The notes below the pieces were generated by a model. It made no database searches. It saw only the letters and a program-made list of their open reading frames with translations, and was not told where the DNA came from. Below are positions 52,468-61,103 of a stretch of DNA of 64,000 nt, in pieces (the stretch's first letter is position 1; every line of letters starts with the position of its first letter). Source of the stretch: VAZQ01 sp046733355 (lineage in GTDB: Bacteria; Pseudomonadota; Alphaproteobacteria; Rhizobiales; Xanthobacteraceae); the NCBI GenBank assembly GCA_046733355.1, contig JBKPOZ010000124.1, positions 1-64,000 on the forward strand, read 5' to 3'. The position numbers and the translations under genes are program-made.

Positions 52468-53859
52468 ATGGACATCGATTGGGCGCACGCGCATGAGGTT
52501 GCTTCAGCTGTTTCCAGCGGAGAAATCAGCGCCAGCGCGGTGATCGAAGCGGCGTTGGCGCGAATTGCGAGCCCCGACGGGACGCTCAACTCGTTCACGG
52601 CCGTTCTGAGCGAGCGCGCACTCGGCAAGGCGCGTGGCCTCGATGCGACACGCGCGCAGGGCAAAAGGCTGGGTCCGCTTGCGGGTGTGCCGTTTGCGGT
52701 CAAGAACCTGTTCGATATCGGCGGGCTGCCCACTCTCGCCGGATCGAAGATCAACCGGGATAGGGAAGCGGCCAAATCCGACGCGACATTGATTGCGCGC
52801 CTTGAGGCAGCTGGCGCCATCCTTGTAGGGGCGCTCAACATGGGCGAATACGCCTATGACTTCACCGGCGAGAACGTGCATTACGGCGCGTGCCGCAATC
52901 CGCACGATGTGAGCCGCATGAGCGGCGGCTCGTCCAGCGGCTCGGGCGCTGCGGTGGCCGGCGGTCTCGTGCCCATTGCGCTTGGCTCCGACACCAATGG
53001 CTCGATCCGCGTGCCAGCCTCGTTCTGCGGTGTTTTCGGGCTGAAACCGACCTATGGGCGTCTCTCGCGCGCCGGAACGTTCCCGTTTGTGACAAGCCTT
53101 GACCACGTCGGTCACTTCGCACGCTCGGTACGCGATCTCGCGCTGGCCTATGATGCAATGCAGGGGCATGACCGGCGCGATCCGGTCTGCGTGGATCGCA
53201 CTCCCGAGAACACGGCTGATCTGCTCGACCGCGGCGCTGACGGCCTGCGCATCGCCGTGGCTGGGGGTTATTTTCAGAAAGCACTTTATCCGGAAGCGGA
53301 GAGCGCGCTTAAGCAGGTCGCGCAAGCGCTTCGCGTCAAGGAGGAGATCGAGATTCCCCATGCACAGGCTGCGCGTGCCGCAGCCTATGTGATCACCGCG
53401 GGCGAAGCGGGCGCACTCCATATCGATCGCCTGCGCAAGCGTGCGGCCGATTTCGATCCCGCGGTGCGCGACCGCCTCATTGCCGGCGCCATGATCCCGG
53501 CTCCGCTGGTTGCGAAGGCGCAGAAATTCCGCCGCTGGTACCGCGAGCAGGTGCTTGCGCTCTTTTCGAGAGTGGACGTCATCATTGCGCCCGCCACTCC
53601 CTGCGCAGCGCCCAAGATCGGCCAGCAGACGTTCGTCCTCGGTGCGGCTGAGCTTCCCCTGCGCCCCAATATCGGGGTGTACACCCAGCCCATATCCTTC
53701 ATCGGCCTTCCGGTGGTTGCCGTACCGGTGCCGCTTGCGCCGCTTCCGATTGGCGTGCAAATCATCACTGCACCATGGCACGAGGATATCGCCTTGCGGG
53801 TTGCGCATGCGCTCGAGCAGATGGGCGTTACGACTGCACGCAGACCTCAACCCGCGTAG
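52468..53859 (+). CDS. atzE: AtzE-like amidase (1-carboxybiuret hydrolase large subunit)
   Basis: 463 residues, amidase-signature family with the Ser-cis-Ser-Lys triad: Lys 79 (FAVKNLFDI), Ser 155 (MSGGSSSGSGA) and Ser 179 (GSDTNGSIRVPA). The GSDTNGSIRVPASFCG block matches AtzE. AtzEG hydrolyses 1-carboxybiuret in cyanurate breakdown. The rest of that pathway (AtzD, AtzH, AtzF) is not in the window, so another ureido amide may be the real substrate. The co-transcribed Dpp-type importer probably supplies it. Confidence 0.9.
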   Translation: MDIDWAHAHEVASAVSSGEISASAVIEAALARIASPDGTLNSFTAVLSERALGKARGLDATRAQGKRLGPLAGVPFAVKNLFDIGGLPTLAGSKINRDREAAKSDATLIARLEAAGAILVGALNMGEYAYDFTGENVHYGACRNPHDVSRMSGGSSSGSGAAVAGGLVPIALGSDTNGSIRVPASFCGVFGLKPTYGRLSRAGTFPFVTSLDHVGHFARSVRDLALAYDAMQGHDRRDPVCVDRTPENTADLLDRGADGLRIAVAGGYFQKALYPEAESALKQVAQALRVKEEIEIPHAQAARAAAYVITAGEAGALHIDRLRKRAADFDPAVRDRLIAGAMIPAPLVAKAQKFRRWYREQVLALFSRVDVIIAPATPCAAPKIGQQTFVLGAAELPLRPNIGVYTQPISFIGLPVVAVPVPLAPLPIGVQIITAPWHEDIALRVAHALEQMGVTTARRPQPA

Positions 53860-53911
53860 ATCGGTATTGACGCGAGGCATGCGCCATCAACTCGAGGTGC
53901 GGCATTTCATG

Positions 53912-53941
53912 GCTGTGTCAGCCGCGTGCGGCTGAGACAGC
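53912..53941. terminator. Hairpin after the atzE-like gene
   Basis: A 14-bp stem with one mismatch (gctgtgtcagccgc / gcggctgagacagc) and a two-base loop, 52 bp after the amidase stop and just before the cytochrome gene. No T-run, so termination is a guess. Confidence 0.5.
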
Positions 53942-53961
53942 ATCCATCGGGAGCGAGTCAC

Positions 53962-54621
53962 GTGAACTCAATTCCAGCGCGCGGGCTCCGCCTTCATCCG
54001 CTGCCGCTGCGCATCATGCATTGGATCAACGCCGCCGCCATGATCATCATGATCATGAGCGGCTGGAAGATCTACAATGACGAAGTGATTTTTGGCTGGC
54101 TGCATTTTCCCGATGCCATCACCCTGGGCATGTGGGCGCAACATGGCCTGCAATGGCACTTCTTCGGCATGTGGATTCTGGTGCTCAACGGGCTGGCTTA
54201 TCTGACCTATGGCCTGCTCAGCGGGCGCTTCCGCGCCAAGCTCCTTCCGATCTCTCCGCGAGAGCTGATCGCGACCATCCGGGATGCGCTTGCTCTGCGT
54301 CTCAAGCATGACGATCTCACGCATTATAATGCGGTCCAGAAGCTGCTCTATGTGGGCATCATCCTCGTCGGCATTCTTGTCGTCCTTTCCGGACTGTCGA
54401 TCTGGAAGCCGGTGCAGTTTTCCGAACTCGCGGCATTGTTCTACGATTTCCAGACCGCGCGGCTGGTGCATTTTTTGTGCATGACGGCGATCGTGTTGTT
54501 CCTCGTCATTCACGTCACGCTTGCATTGCTGGTGCCGCGCTCGCTTGCAGCGATGGTGACCGGAGGACCCGTGGTTACGACAAATAAACGTGCGATGGAC
54601 CAGCCGCGCACCGCAAGCTGA
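53962..54621 (+). CDS. Cytochrome b561-type membrane protein
   Basis: 219 residues with four predicted membrane helices. Haem-ligand histidines lie in LPLRIMHWINA, MWAQHGLQWHFFG, ARLVHFLCM and LVIHVTLAL. GWKIYNDE is typical of the Ni/Fe-hydrogenase/b561 type that carries electrons to a periplasmic molybdoenzyme. The start is GTG with GGGAG eight bases upstream. The molybdoenzyme gene follows 20 bp later. Confidence 0.9.
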   Translation: MNSIPARGLRLHPLPLRIMHWINAAAMIIMIMSGWKIYNDEVIFGWLHFPDAITLGMWAQHGLQWHFFGMWILVLNGLAYLTYGLLSGRFRAKLLPISPRELIATIRDALALRLKHDDLTHYNAVQKLLYVGIILVGILVVLSGLSIWKPVQFSELAALFYDFQTARLVHFLCMTAIVLFLVIHVTLALLVPRSLAAMVTGGPVVTTNKRAMDQPRTAS

Positions 54622-54641
54622 GTGCACCTGGAGCACGAGAC

Positions 54642-55433
54642 ATGCCGATCCGTACCCCTACTCCATCCATATTCCGGCCACGCGCAGGCATTTCCCAGGT
54701 CGCACTCGAGGAGAATCGCGCGCTCGTCCGAGGCATCAATCGGCGCAATCTGCTGCGCGGCGCGGTGAGCCTCGGCGCGCTGTCGCTGCTGACCGGCTGC
54801 GACGTGAACGACGCCTCGGCGGTGCGCTCAATGCTGCGTGCCGTTTCCATCTGGAACGACCGGGTGCAGCAATTCATCTTTCGGCCCAACCATCTCGCTC
54901 CGACGTTCTCGGAAGCGCAGGTGCTCAAGCCGCCGCGCTTCAATGCGTATTACGAAATCGAGGACGTCAAGCCCGTCGACCGGGCGACTTGGCGACTCGA
55001 GCTCGGCGGCCGCATCGCCGACAAGCGGCCATGGCGCGCCGAGCAGTTCGAGGAGCTGCCCCAGCAGGAGCTCATCGTCCGCCACATCTGCGTCGAGGGC
55101 TGGGACTATATCGGGCAGTGGTCGGGGGTGAATTTCCGCACCTTTCTCGAGCGCGTCGGCGCCGATCTGAGCGCCAAATACATCGCATTCAGATGCGCCG
55201 ACGACTACACGGAAAGCCTGGACATGCCGACGGCACTTCATCCGCAGACAATCTTGGCCACGCGTTACGCCAAAGAGCCCATTACGGATCCTTTCGGTTT
55301 TCCGCTGCGGCTGCGCACGGCCACCAAGCTCGGCTTCAAGAATCCCAAATGGATCACTGCCATCGAGGTGACGAACGAGTTTCCCGAGACCTACTGGTCG
55401 CAGCAAGGTTTCAACTGGTTCAGCGGCATATGA
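54642..55433 (+). CDS. Molybdopterin oxidoreductase (sulfite oxidase fold), likely lipoprotein
   Basis: 263 residues. The molybdenum-ligand Cys is Cys 150 in RHICVEGWDYIGQWSG; YTESLDM and TKLGFKNPKWI are cofactor-site blocks, and the ending QGFNWFSG is typical. The N-terminus joins a twin-arginine motif (NRRNLLRG) to a lipobox (LLTGC, Cys 53), so it may be a Tat-exported lipoprotein; Asp after the Cys would favour the inner membrane. It pairs with the cytochrome b561 upstream. Substrate unknown. Confidence 0.9.
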   Translation: MPIRTPTPSIFRPRAGISQVALEENRALVRGINRRNLLRGAVSLGALSLLTGCDVNDASAVRSMLRAVSIWNDRVQQFIFRPNHLAPTFSEAQVLKPPRFNAYYEIEDVKPVDRATWRLELGGRIADKRPWRAEQFEELPQQELIVRHICVEGWDYIGQWSGVNFRTFLERVGADLSAKYIAFRCADDYTESLDMPTALHPQTILATRYAKEPITDPFGFPLRLRTATKLGFKNPKWITAIEVTNEFPETYWSQQGFNWFSGI

Positions 55434-55445
55434 CGATGTCGCGCC

Positions 55446-55514
55446 GTAGCCCGGATAAGCGCAGCGATATCCGGGACCGTTGCCGCGCATGTCGCTCCGC
55501 TCATGCGGGCTACA
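55446..55514. repeat. Palindromic extragenic repeat (gtagcccgg...gggctac type), second copy
   Basis: Arms gtagcccggataagc and gctcatgcgggctac, matching the copy at 25,876. It ends 5 bp before the ATG of the PRC-barrel gene, so that gene's ribosome-binding region lies in the repeat. Confidence 0.88.
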
Positions 55515-55519
55515 ACTCA

Positions 55520-55966
55520 ATGCGCATTGCACTTACTCTCTTTCTGAGTGCAATGGCCAGCTTTGGCGCGGCGTCCGCGCTTGCACAGCACCAGCCGCAG
55601 AGCGCCACCGATCGTCCGCTTACGCCGGAAGAGCGCATGCAGCGGCGCTTTCCACAGCCGGTGCGCGTCGGCGATCTGATCGGATTGCGCGTACTGGACG
55701 AGAATGACCTCACCATCGGGATCGTACGGCACGTGGCGCGCGCGCAGAACGGGAAGGTTCTGTTGATCGTCGCCCATACGGGCCCGCTCGGCTGGGGAGG
55801 CCGCTTGGTCGCCGTTCCGATCGAAGCGGTCGCGATCTTTGGCCGCCAACTGGCCTCCCTGGACATGCCGCGTGCGGAATACGCCTCGGCCGCGACCTGG
55901 AAGGACGGCGACGCTCAATTGCTCGGCGAGGAAGACAAAATATTGATCGGCCTCACGCGCCGATGA
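55520..55966 (+). CDS. Secreted PRC-barrel-like protein
   Basis: 148 residues. A Sec signal (ALTLFLSAMASFGAASALAQ) precedes a PRC-barrel-like domain: VGDLIGLRVLDENDLTIGIV, NGKVLLIVAHTG and LVAVPIEAVAIFG. It has no good Shine-Dalgarno because the start abuts a repeat; translation may depend on the upstream operon. Function unknown. Confidence 0.78.
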   Translation: MRIALTLFLSAMASFGAASALAQHQPQSATDRPLTPEERMQRRFPQPVRVGDLIGLRVLDENDLTIGIVRHVARAQNGKVLLIVAHTGPLGWGGRLVAVPIEAVAIFGRQLASLDMPRAEYASAATWKDGDAQLLGEEDKILIGLTRR

Positions 55967-56047
55967 TGGCGATCAGATCATATGATGCGCCGCTGCCAGT
56001 TACGGCGTGACCAGAATGGAACGGCCTGAACCGGCTCGTCAGTCTCG

Positions 56048-56914
56048 TTACTTTGCCTCCGCGCTGTTCGCCAGGAAAGGCTTGGCTGAAGCGACCATCA
56101 CGTTCGATGGCGCGGGAGCCGGCGTGCCTTCGCGCAGCGTGCCAAGCAGCATCTGGTCATCGCCGCCTTCCTTGGGCGCGCGGGCGACAAACTCGACGCG
56201 TACGCGAGCAGTCCCCTTCTTGTAGAAGTCAAGTGCCTTGGCCGTTCCGACCGAGAGATCAGCCACGCGGTTACGCACGAAAGGCCCCCGATTGTTCACC
56301 CGCACGATGATGGAGCGGCCATTCTCCAGATTGGTGACACGGGCATAGCTCGGCAGCGGCATCGTGCGATGCGCTGCGGAGATGCCGTTCATGTCATAGC
56401 GCTCGCCGTTCGCGGTTTTGCGGCCATGGAAGTCTGGCCCATACCATGAGGCAGTGCCCTCGGCGCGGTATGTGGAATTCTCAGTCGGCACATATCTGCG
56501 CCCATTGAGGGTGTAAGGCTTGGCCGTTGGCGCTTGCTCCGTATTGGTCACGAGTCTCTGGGCTGCGGTGCCAGCGAAGAAGCTGACAGTCCGGATAAGC
56601 CGCGGAAAATTCCACGCAAGCGATTCGTCCGGCGCTTCCGTTAGCGGCGCTGCCCCCCGCACCACGATCGTCTCGTTGCGAATGGGCTCGATCGTGCGCA
56701 CCTCGTGCCCCGGTTCCTGGTGCATTATGGCAGCAAGCGTGGCCGCTGCGCAGGCGAAGGTGCCGGCGGCAATTTTGAGAGCGCCGATGATGTTTCGCAC
56801 ATCGCCTGCCGCGGCAATGGAGGCCGATTGAAAGGCAGGCGCTAACCTGATTGGAGCGGCTGGTATTGCGCAAAGCGCAGGCGGCCGCCGCATCACCGTT
56901 GCTTGTGCGATCAT
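56048..56914 (-). CDS. rlpA: RlpA-like double-psi beta-barrel protein
   Basis: 288 residues. One membrane segment (about 42-63) anchors a periplasmic region with a DPBB domain at 150-240: GTASWYGPDFHGRKTANGE, AAHRTMPLPSYARV and IIVRVNNRGPF. The His (182) of the lytic transglycosylase site is present, but the usual Asp of VNDRGPF is Asn 208. There is no SPOR domain. It may cut or merely bind denuded peptidoglycan. The true start could be the ATG at residue 8. Confidence 0.88.
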   Translation of the reverse strand: MIAQATVMRRPPALCAIPAAPIRLAPAFQSASIAAAGDVRNIIGALKIAAGTFACAAATLAAIMHQEPGHEVRTIEPIRNETIVVRGAAPLTEAPDESLAWNFPRLIRTVSFFAGTAAQRLVTNTEQAPTAKPYTLNGRRYVPTENSTYRAEGTASWYGPDFHGRKTANGERYDMNGISAAHRTMPLPSYARVTNLENGRSIIVRVNNRGPFVRNRVADLSVGTAKALDFYKKGTARVRVEFVARAPKEGGDDQMLLGTLREGTPAPAPSNVMVASAKPFLANSAEAK

Positions 56915-57191
56915 GTTAGTGCTGCCCCTAAACCCTCACGCGCGGAGAGGCCCCCCTCGAGCCGGCCGCGAATGGGCCGAGTAAGCGCCAATCGTGCCGG
57001 CGTTCACATCAAGTGAGAGAGAGACTGTGGCCCCCGAGCCCCGGTGAAGATTCCCCGATGCATCGAAGTGGATGCGAGAAATGCGGAGAATTATTGGCGG
57101 GGCCTGCCCCGCAAAGCTTTGGCGCTGGTGCTTTTTGTTGTTGCGTGTGCTTTTGGAGTAACACTTTGTTAAGAGTCGCCGGCGCCAGAAA

Positions 57192-58022
57192 TCAGACGAC
57201 CGTTTGGTGGCGCTCGATGCAGATGCGCAAAACCTCGGCGGGATCGCGCTTCCACCAATTCTGCGTCGAGAGCACCTCCACATCGCAATGCCCGGAATAG
57301 CCAGCCGCTTCCACCAGCGCGCGAATGCGGCGCAGATCGATGATGCCATCGCCCGGCATGCCGCGATCAAAGACGAGGTCCCGCGTGGGCACGAGCCAGT
57401 CGCAGACATGATACGAGATGATTCGTCTGCCGGCGCGCGCGATCTGTCTGGATAGATCGTGGTCCCACCACACGTGGTAGACATCGAGCGCAATGCCGAG
57501 GCCTTCGCCCAGCTCGTCGCAGAGATCGTTCGCGTGCGCGAGCGTGTTGACGCACGCGCGGTCGGCGGCGGTCATTGGATGCAGCGGTTCGAGCGCAAGC
57601 GGCAAGCCGGCTGCACGTGCATAGGGAAGCAGCTCGCCAATACCGTCGCGCACCTGCCGGTGCGCACTCACAAGATCCTTCGAGCCCGGTGGCAGTCCGC
57701 CTACGACGAGAACGAGCGAGCCCGCGCCGATTTCGGCTGCCTCATCGACCGCGTGGCGATTGTCCTCCAGCGCGGCCCGGCGGCCTGCAGCATCCGCGGC
57801 CGTGAACATGCCGCCGCGGCAAAGGCAAGTGACGGTGAGACCGCTCGCGCGGATGAGCTTTCCAGCACGTGCAGGCCCGCAGGCCTGCACGATATCCCGC
57901 CATGGAGCGATGGCGCCAATACCAGCGCGGGCACAGCCCTCGACCGCCTGCTCCAGTGACCACGATTTTACGGTCGCCGTGTTGACGGCGAGCCATCGCA
58001 GATCGCGCGACAGGTCGCGCAT
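57192..58022 (-). CDS. Sugar phosphate isomerase/epimerase (TIM barrel)
   Basis: 276 residues, AP_endonuc_2 fold. Metal-binding residues are suggested by LALEPLHPM (Glu), IALDVYHVWWDHDL (Asp, His), SYHVCDW (His) and HCDVEVLS (Glu). It starts 3 bp after the DUF993 stop, as the last gene of a three-gene operon with DUF993 and a Gfo/Idh oxidoreductase. Together they look like a catabolic path for a sugar or polyol. Confidence 0.88.
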   Translation of the reverse strand: MRDLSRDLRWLAVNTATVKSWSLEQAVEGCARAGIGAIAPWRDIVQACGPARAGKLIRASGLTVTCLCRGGMFTAADAAGRRAALEDNRHAVDEAAEIGAGSLVLVVGGLPPGSKDLVSAHRQVRDGIGELLPYARAAGLPLALEPLHPMTAADRACVNTLAHANDLCDELGEGLGIALDVYHVWWDHDLSRQIARAGRRIISYHVCDWLVPTRDLVFDRGMPGDGIIDLRRIRALVEAAGYSGHCDVEVLSTQNWWKRDPAEVLRICIERHQTVV

Positions 58023-58025
58023 GTA

Positions 58026-59189
58026 TCAGGCTTCGACGCCGCGCACCGCCATCACGTGCCGCATGCGTGCGCATGCCTGCTCCGGGTCCAGAAGCAGCCC
58101 GGCCGCATCGGCCAGGCGAAAGAGCTCGGCGAGGTGCAGCGTGGAGCGCCCGCTCTCCTGGCCGCCCACCATCGTGAAATGATTCTGCAGCCCGTTGAGG
58201 TAGGCCATGAACACCACGCCGGTCTTGTAGAAGCGCGTGGGCGCGCGGAAGATATGGCGGGAGAGCGGCACGGTGGGTGCGAGAATCTCGTGGAAGGTGC
58301 GTATCTCCTCGCGGGTGAGCGCACCCAAAGCCGCGGCGGCGGCGGGCGCGATCACATCGAAAATGCCCAACAGCGCATCGGAGTATCCGTGCGCATCGCC
58401 CGCGATCAGCTCCGCATAGTTGAAATCATCCCCCGTGAACATGCGGACGCCTTGCGGCAAATGGCGGCGCATGGCGATCTCCTTGTCTTTGTCGAGGAGC
58501 GAAACCTTGACGCCGGCGACCTTGTGCGCGTGCGCGGTGATCACGTCGAGCGCCACTTCCATGGCCTTGTAGTGATCGTGATGCCCCCAGTAACCGTCGA
58601 GCGCCGGATCGAACATCTCACCGAGCCAGTGGATGATTACCGGCTCGTTTACCTGATCGAGAATGCGCCCGTAGACCTTCTGGTAGTCATCGGGCGTGCG
58701 CGCGACTTTGGCGAGGGCGCGGCTTGCCATGAGCACGATCTTGCCACCGAGTGTCTCGATCGCCGCGCACTGCTCCTCATAAGCTGCTATGACGTCGCTG
58801 ATCTGCACCGAAGGGGCGGGCTCGAGCTGGTCGGTGCCGGCGCCCGAGGCAATAAGCGCGCCCGGCACGTCCTTTGCGGCATCGAGGCTGCGGCGAATGA
58901 GCTCGAGCGAGGTCGGCCAGTCAACCCCCATGCCGCGCTGCGCGGTATCCATCGCCTCGGCGACGCCGAGCCCGAGACCCCAGAGGTGCCGTCGGAACGC
59001 GATGGTGGCGTCCCAGTCGATGGCTGCATTGAGCCAGGGAGCGGAGTCCGCCAACGGATCGGACACGACATGCGCCGCCGCGTAGGCGATGCGATTGAAC
59101 GGGGGCTGCGCGGCAGGGAAGGCGCGTGGCGGGCGCGTGGTGAACGGCGCAAGATTTCCGCCGGCAGTGGGAAGATTGAGCGTGGGCAC
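58026..59189 (-). CDS. DUF993 (dihydrodipicolinate synthase-like) protein
   Basis: 387 residues, the family's full length. Blocks: WDATIAFRRHLWGLGLGVAEA, MGVDWPTSLELIRRSL, NEPVIIHWLGEMFDP, VAGVKVSLLDKDKE (Lys in place for a Schiff base) and MFTGDDFNYAELI. It probably cleaves or forms a C-C bond in the product of the neighbouring oxidoreductase. It follows that gene after a 200-bp gap containing a repeat. Confidence 0.9.
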   Translation of the reverse strand: MPTLNLPTAGGNLAPFTTRPPRAFPAAQPPFNRIAYAAAHVVSDPLADSAPWLNAAIDWDATIAFRRHLWGLGLGVAEAMDTAQRGMGVDWPTSLELIRRSLDAAKDVPGALIASGAGTDQLEPAPSVQISDVIAAYEEQCAAIETLGGKIVLMASRALAKVARTPDDYQKVYGRILDQVNEPVIIHWLGEMFDPALDGYWGHHDHYKAMEVALDVITAHAHKVAGVKVSLLDKDKEIAMRRHLPQGVRMFTGDDFNYAELIAGDAHGYSDALLGIFDVIAPAAAAALGALTREEIRTFHEILAPTVPLSRHIFRAPTRFYKTGVVFMAYLNGLQNHFTMVGGQESGRSTLHLAELFRLADAAGLLLDPEQACARMRHVMAVRGVEA

Positions 59190-59253
59190 GGTGTTACCTT
59201 TCGCGCTGCGCTTTCGTTGCGTGCGACTGACCGAGAGGCGGGCTCGGTAGAAT

Positions 59254-59351
59254 TCCCTCTCCCATTGGGAGAGGGTTAGGGTGAGGGGTTAAGGCCTCTC
59301 GGTCGTCTTGTGACCCCCTCACCCCCACCCTCTCCCCGCTGGGGAGAGGGT
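59254..59351. repeat. Large palindromic extragenic repeat (ccctctccc type), second copy
   Basis: ccctctcccattgggagagggttagggtgagggg faces ccccctcacccccaccctctcccc, with a terminal gctggggagaggg hairpin. Same family as 20,679-20,780. It splits the Gfo/Idh gene from the DUF993 gene. Confidence 0.88.
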
Positions 59352-59388
59352 GCGCGTCTGTGCTTGCTGCATCAAGATCATCTAACTC

Positions 59389-60540
59389 TCAAATTTTAAG
59401 TGGCGGAATGTCGATCCAGCGGCGTTCATTCCAACTCTTCAGTCCCGCTTCCGCGAGCTGCACCCCCTTGGCGCCTTCGACGAGCGTCCACTTGAAAGGC
59501 GCATCCTCGCACAAGTGTCGGATGAACAGCTCCCATTCCGCCTTGAAGCCGTTGTCATATGTGCCGCTGTCGGGAACTTCGCTCCAGGTTGCAAAGAAAT
59601 TGATTGGCTGAGGCACGTCGGGATTCCAGTGTGGCCGCGGCGTGTTCACCCGCGCCTGGCTCCAGCATTTCTGCAGGCCCGCAACCGCCGAGCCATGCGT
59701 GCCATCGACGTGAAAAGTCACGAGATCGTCCCGGCGCACGCGCGTGCACCATGAGCTGTTGATGTGCGCGACGATGCCGCCCTTGAGCTGGAACGTCGCG
59801 TAAGCGGAGTCGTCCACATCCACGTCGTAAGGCTTGCCGTCCTCGTCCCAGCGCTTCGGGATGTGGGTCGCGCCCAGGCAGGAGACGCTCTCGACTTCGC
59901 CGAACACGTTATCGAGCACGTAGCGCCAGTGGCAGAGCATATCCAGAATGATGCCGCCGCCGTCTTTTTTGCGATAATTCCAGGACGGCCGCTGCGCCGG
60001 CTGCCAGTCGCCCTCAAACACCCAGTACCCAAATTCGCCGCGCACCGCGAAAATGCGCCCGAAGAACCCCGCATCGACGAGCATCTTGAGCTTGAGCAAT
60101 CCAGGCAGAAAGAGCTTGTCCTGCACCACACCGTGCTTGATGCCCGCGTTCTTGGCGGCGCGCGCAACATCGAGTGCGTCGTCCAGCGTCTCGGCAATCG
60201 GCTTCTCGCAATAAATGTTCTTCCCCGCGGTGATCGCCTTGTGCAGCAAGGAGGCGCGCAGTTTCGTCGTTGCGGCATCGAAGAAGAGGGTATCGTCCCG
60301 GTTCTTCAGCGCGGCGCCTAGATCGGTGGCCCAGCGCGCAACCCCGTTCTCTTTTGCGAGCTGCGCCAGCTTGCGCTCGTTACGCCCGATCAGGATCGGG
60401 TCGGGCATCACCGTATCGCCGTTGCGCAGCGCCACGCCGCCCTGGGCACGGATGGCGTTGATCGAGCGGATCAAATGCTGATTCATGCCCATGCGGCCGG
60501 TCACGCCGTGCATGATGATGCCGAGCCGTTGCTGCGCCAT
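59389..60540 (-). CDS. Gfo/Idh/MocA-family oxidoreductase (operon with DUF993)
   Basis: 383 residues. The nucleotide site GIIMHGVTGRMGMNQHL is a variant of GxGxxG, the catalytic block is IYCEKPI, and GGGIILDMLCHWRYVLDNV is the substrate-domain helix. I start at the ATG before AQQRLG; an in-frame extension of 18 codons is not family-like. It probably oxidises a sugar or cyclitol. Confidence 0.9.
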   Translation of the reverse strand: MAQQRLGIIMHGVTGRMGMNQHLIRSINAIRAQGGVALRNGDTVMPDPILIGRNERKLAQLAKENGVARWATDLGAALKNRDDTLFFDAATTKLRASLLHKAITAGKNIYCEKPIAETLDDALDVARAAKNAGIKHGVVQDKLFLPGLLKLKMLVDAGFFGRIFAVRGEFGYWVFEGDWQPAQRPSWNYRKKDGGGIILDMLCHWRYVLDNVFGEVESVSCLGATHIPKRWDEDGKPYDVDVDDSAYATFQLKGGIVAHINSSWCTRVRRDDLVTFHVDGTHGSAVAGLQKCWSQARVNTPRPHWNPDVPQPINFFATWSEVPDSGTYDNGFKAEWELFIRHLCEDAPFKWTLVEGAKGVQLAEAGLKSWNERRWIDIPPLKI

Positions 60541-60643
60541 GCCAACCGCCTTATGCACTCTTTTCAGGACAAGCAGATCATGTCTAATGCACAAGGATCA
60601 AGCGCGGTTTTGGCGGCGCACCAGTCCGAGCGCGGAACGACGA

Positions 60644-61072
60644 ATGCCTAGTTTCGTGCATTGCCGGAGCTTCACCATCGAGTGGGGTCATTGCGATCCT
60701 GCGGGAATAGTCTTCCACGGCCGCTTTTTTGAATTTTTCGATTGGAGCACGTGGGTGCTCTTCGAGGCCGCCCTGGGCGTGCCGTGCCGGGATCTGCCAG
60801 CCAAGTTCGGCATTGCCAGCATCCCGCTGGTCGATGCGAAAGCCCATTTTCTCAAGCCGGTCAAGCTCAATGACGTGGTGGAAATCGCGTCCCATATCAG
60901 CGAGTTTCGCCGCTCGAGCTTCGACCTGCAGCATCGCATCACGGTTGCGGGCGAGCTTGCCGTCGAAGGCAGCGAGACGCGCATCTGGGGCATGCGCGTT
61001 GGCGATGACCCGCTGAAATTGAAGGGCGCGCCGGTTCCCATCGAGGTAGTGGAGCGGTTCTGCACGCCGTGA
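60644..61072 (+). CDS. 4-hydroxybenzoyl-CoA-type acyl-CoA thioesterase
   Basis: 142 residues, hot-dog fold. WGHCDPAGIVFHGRFFEFF holds the catalytic Asp (18) of the 4HBT group, and DAKAHFLKPVKLNDVVEI the second half. I start at the ATG before PSFVHC; the longer frame is not family-like. It lies 31 bp before the large flavoprotein gene, probably in one transcript. Confidence 0.87.
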   Translation: MPSFVHCRSFTIEWGHCDPAGIVFHGRFFEFFDWSTWVLFEAALGVPCRDLPAKFGIASIPLVDAKAHFLKPVKLNDVVEIASHISEFRRSSFDLQHRITVAGELAVEGSETRIWGMRVGDDPLKLKGAPVPIEVVERFCTP

Positions 61073-61103
61073 TCCGCTGCGGTCCGCATGCTAAGCAGGC
61101 CCG

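Noticed and set aside
52504..53880. 458-codon open frame opposite the amidase
   Set aside because: The plus strand carries an amidase with the full catalytic triad; the antisense product shows no motifs.
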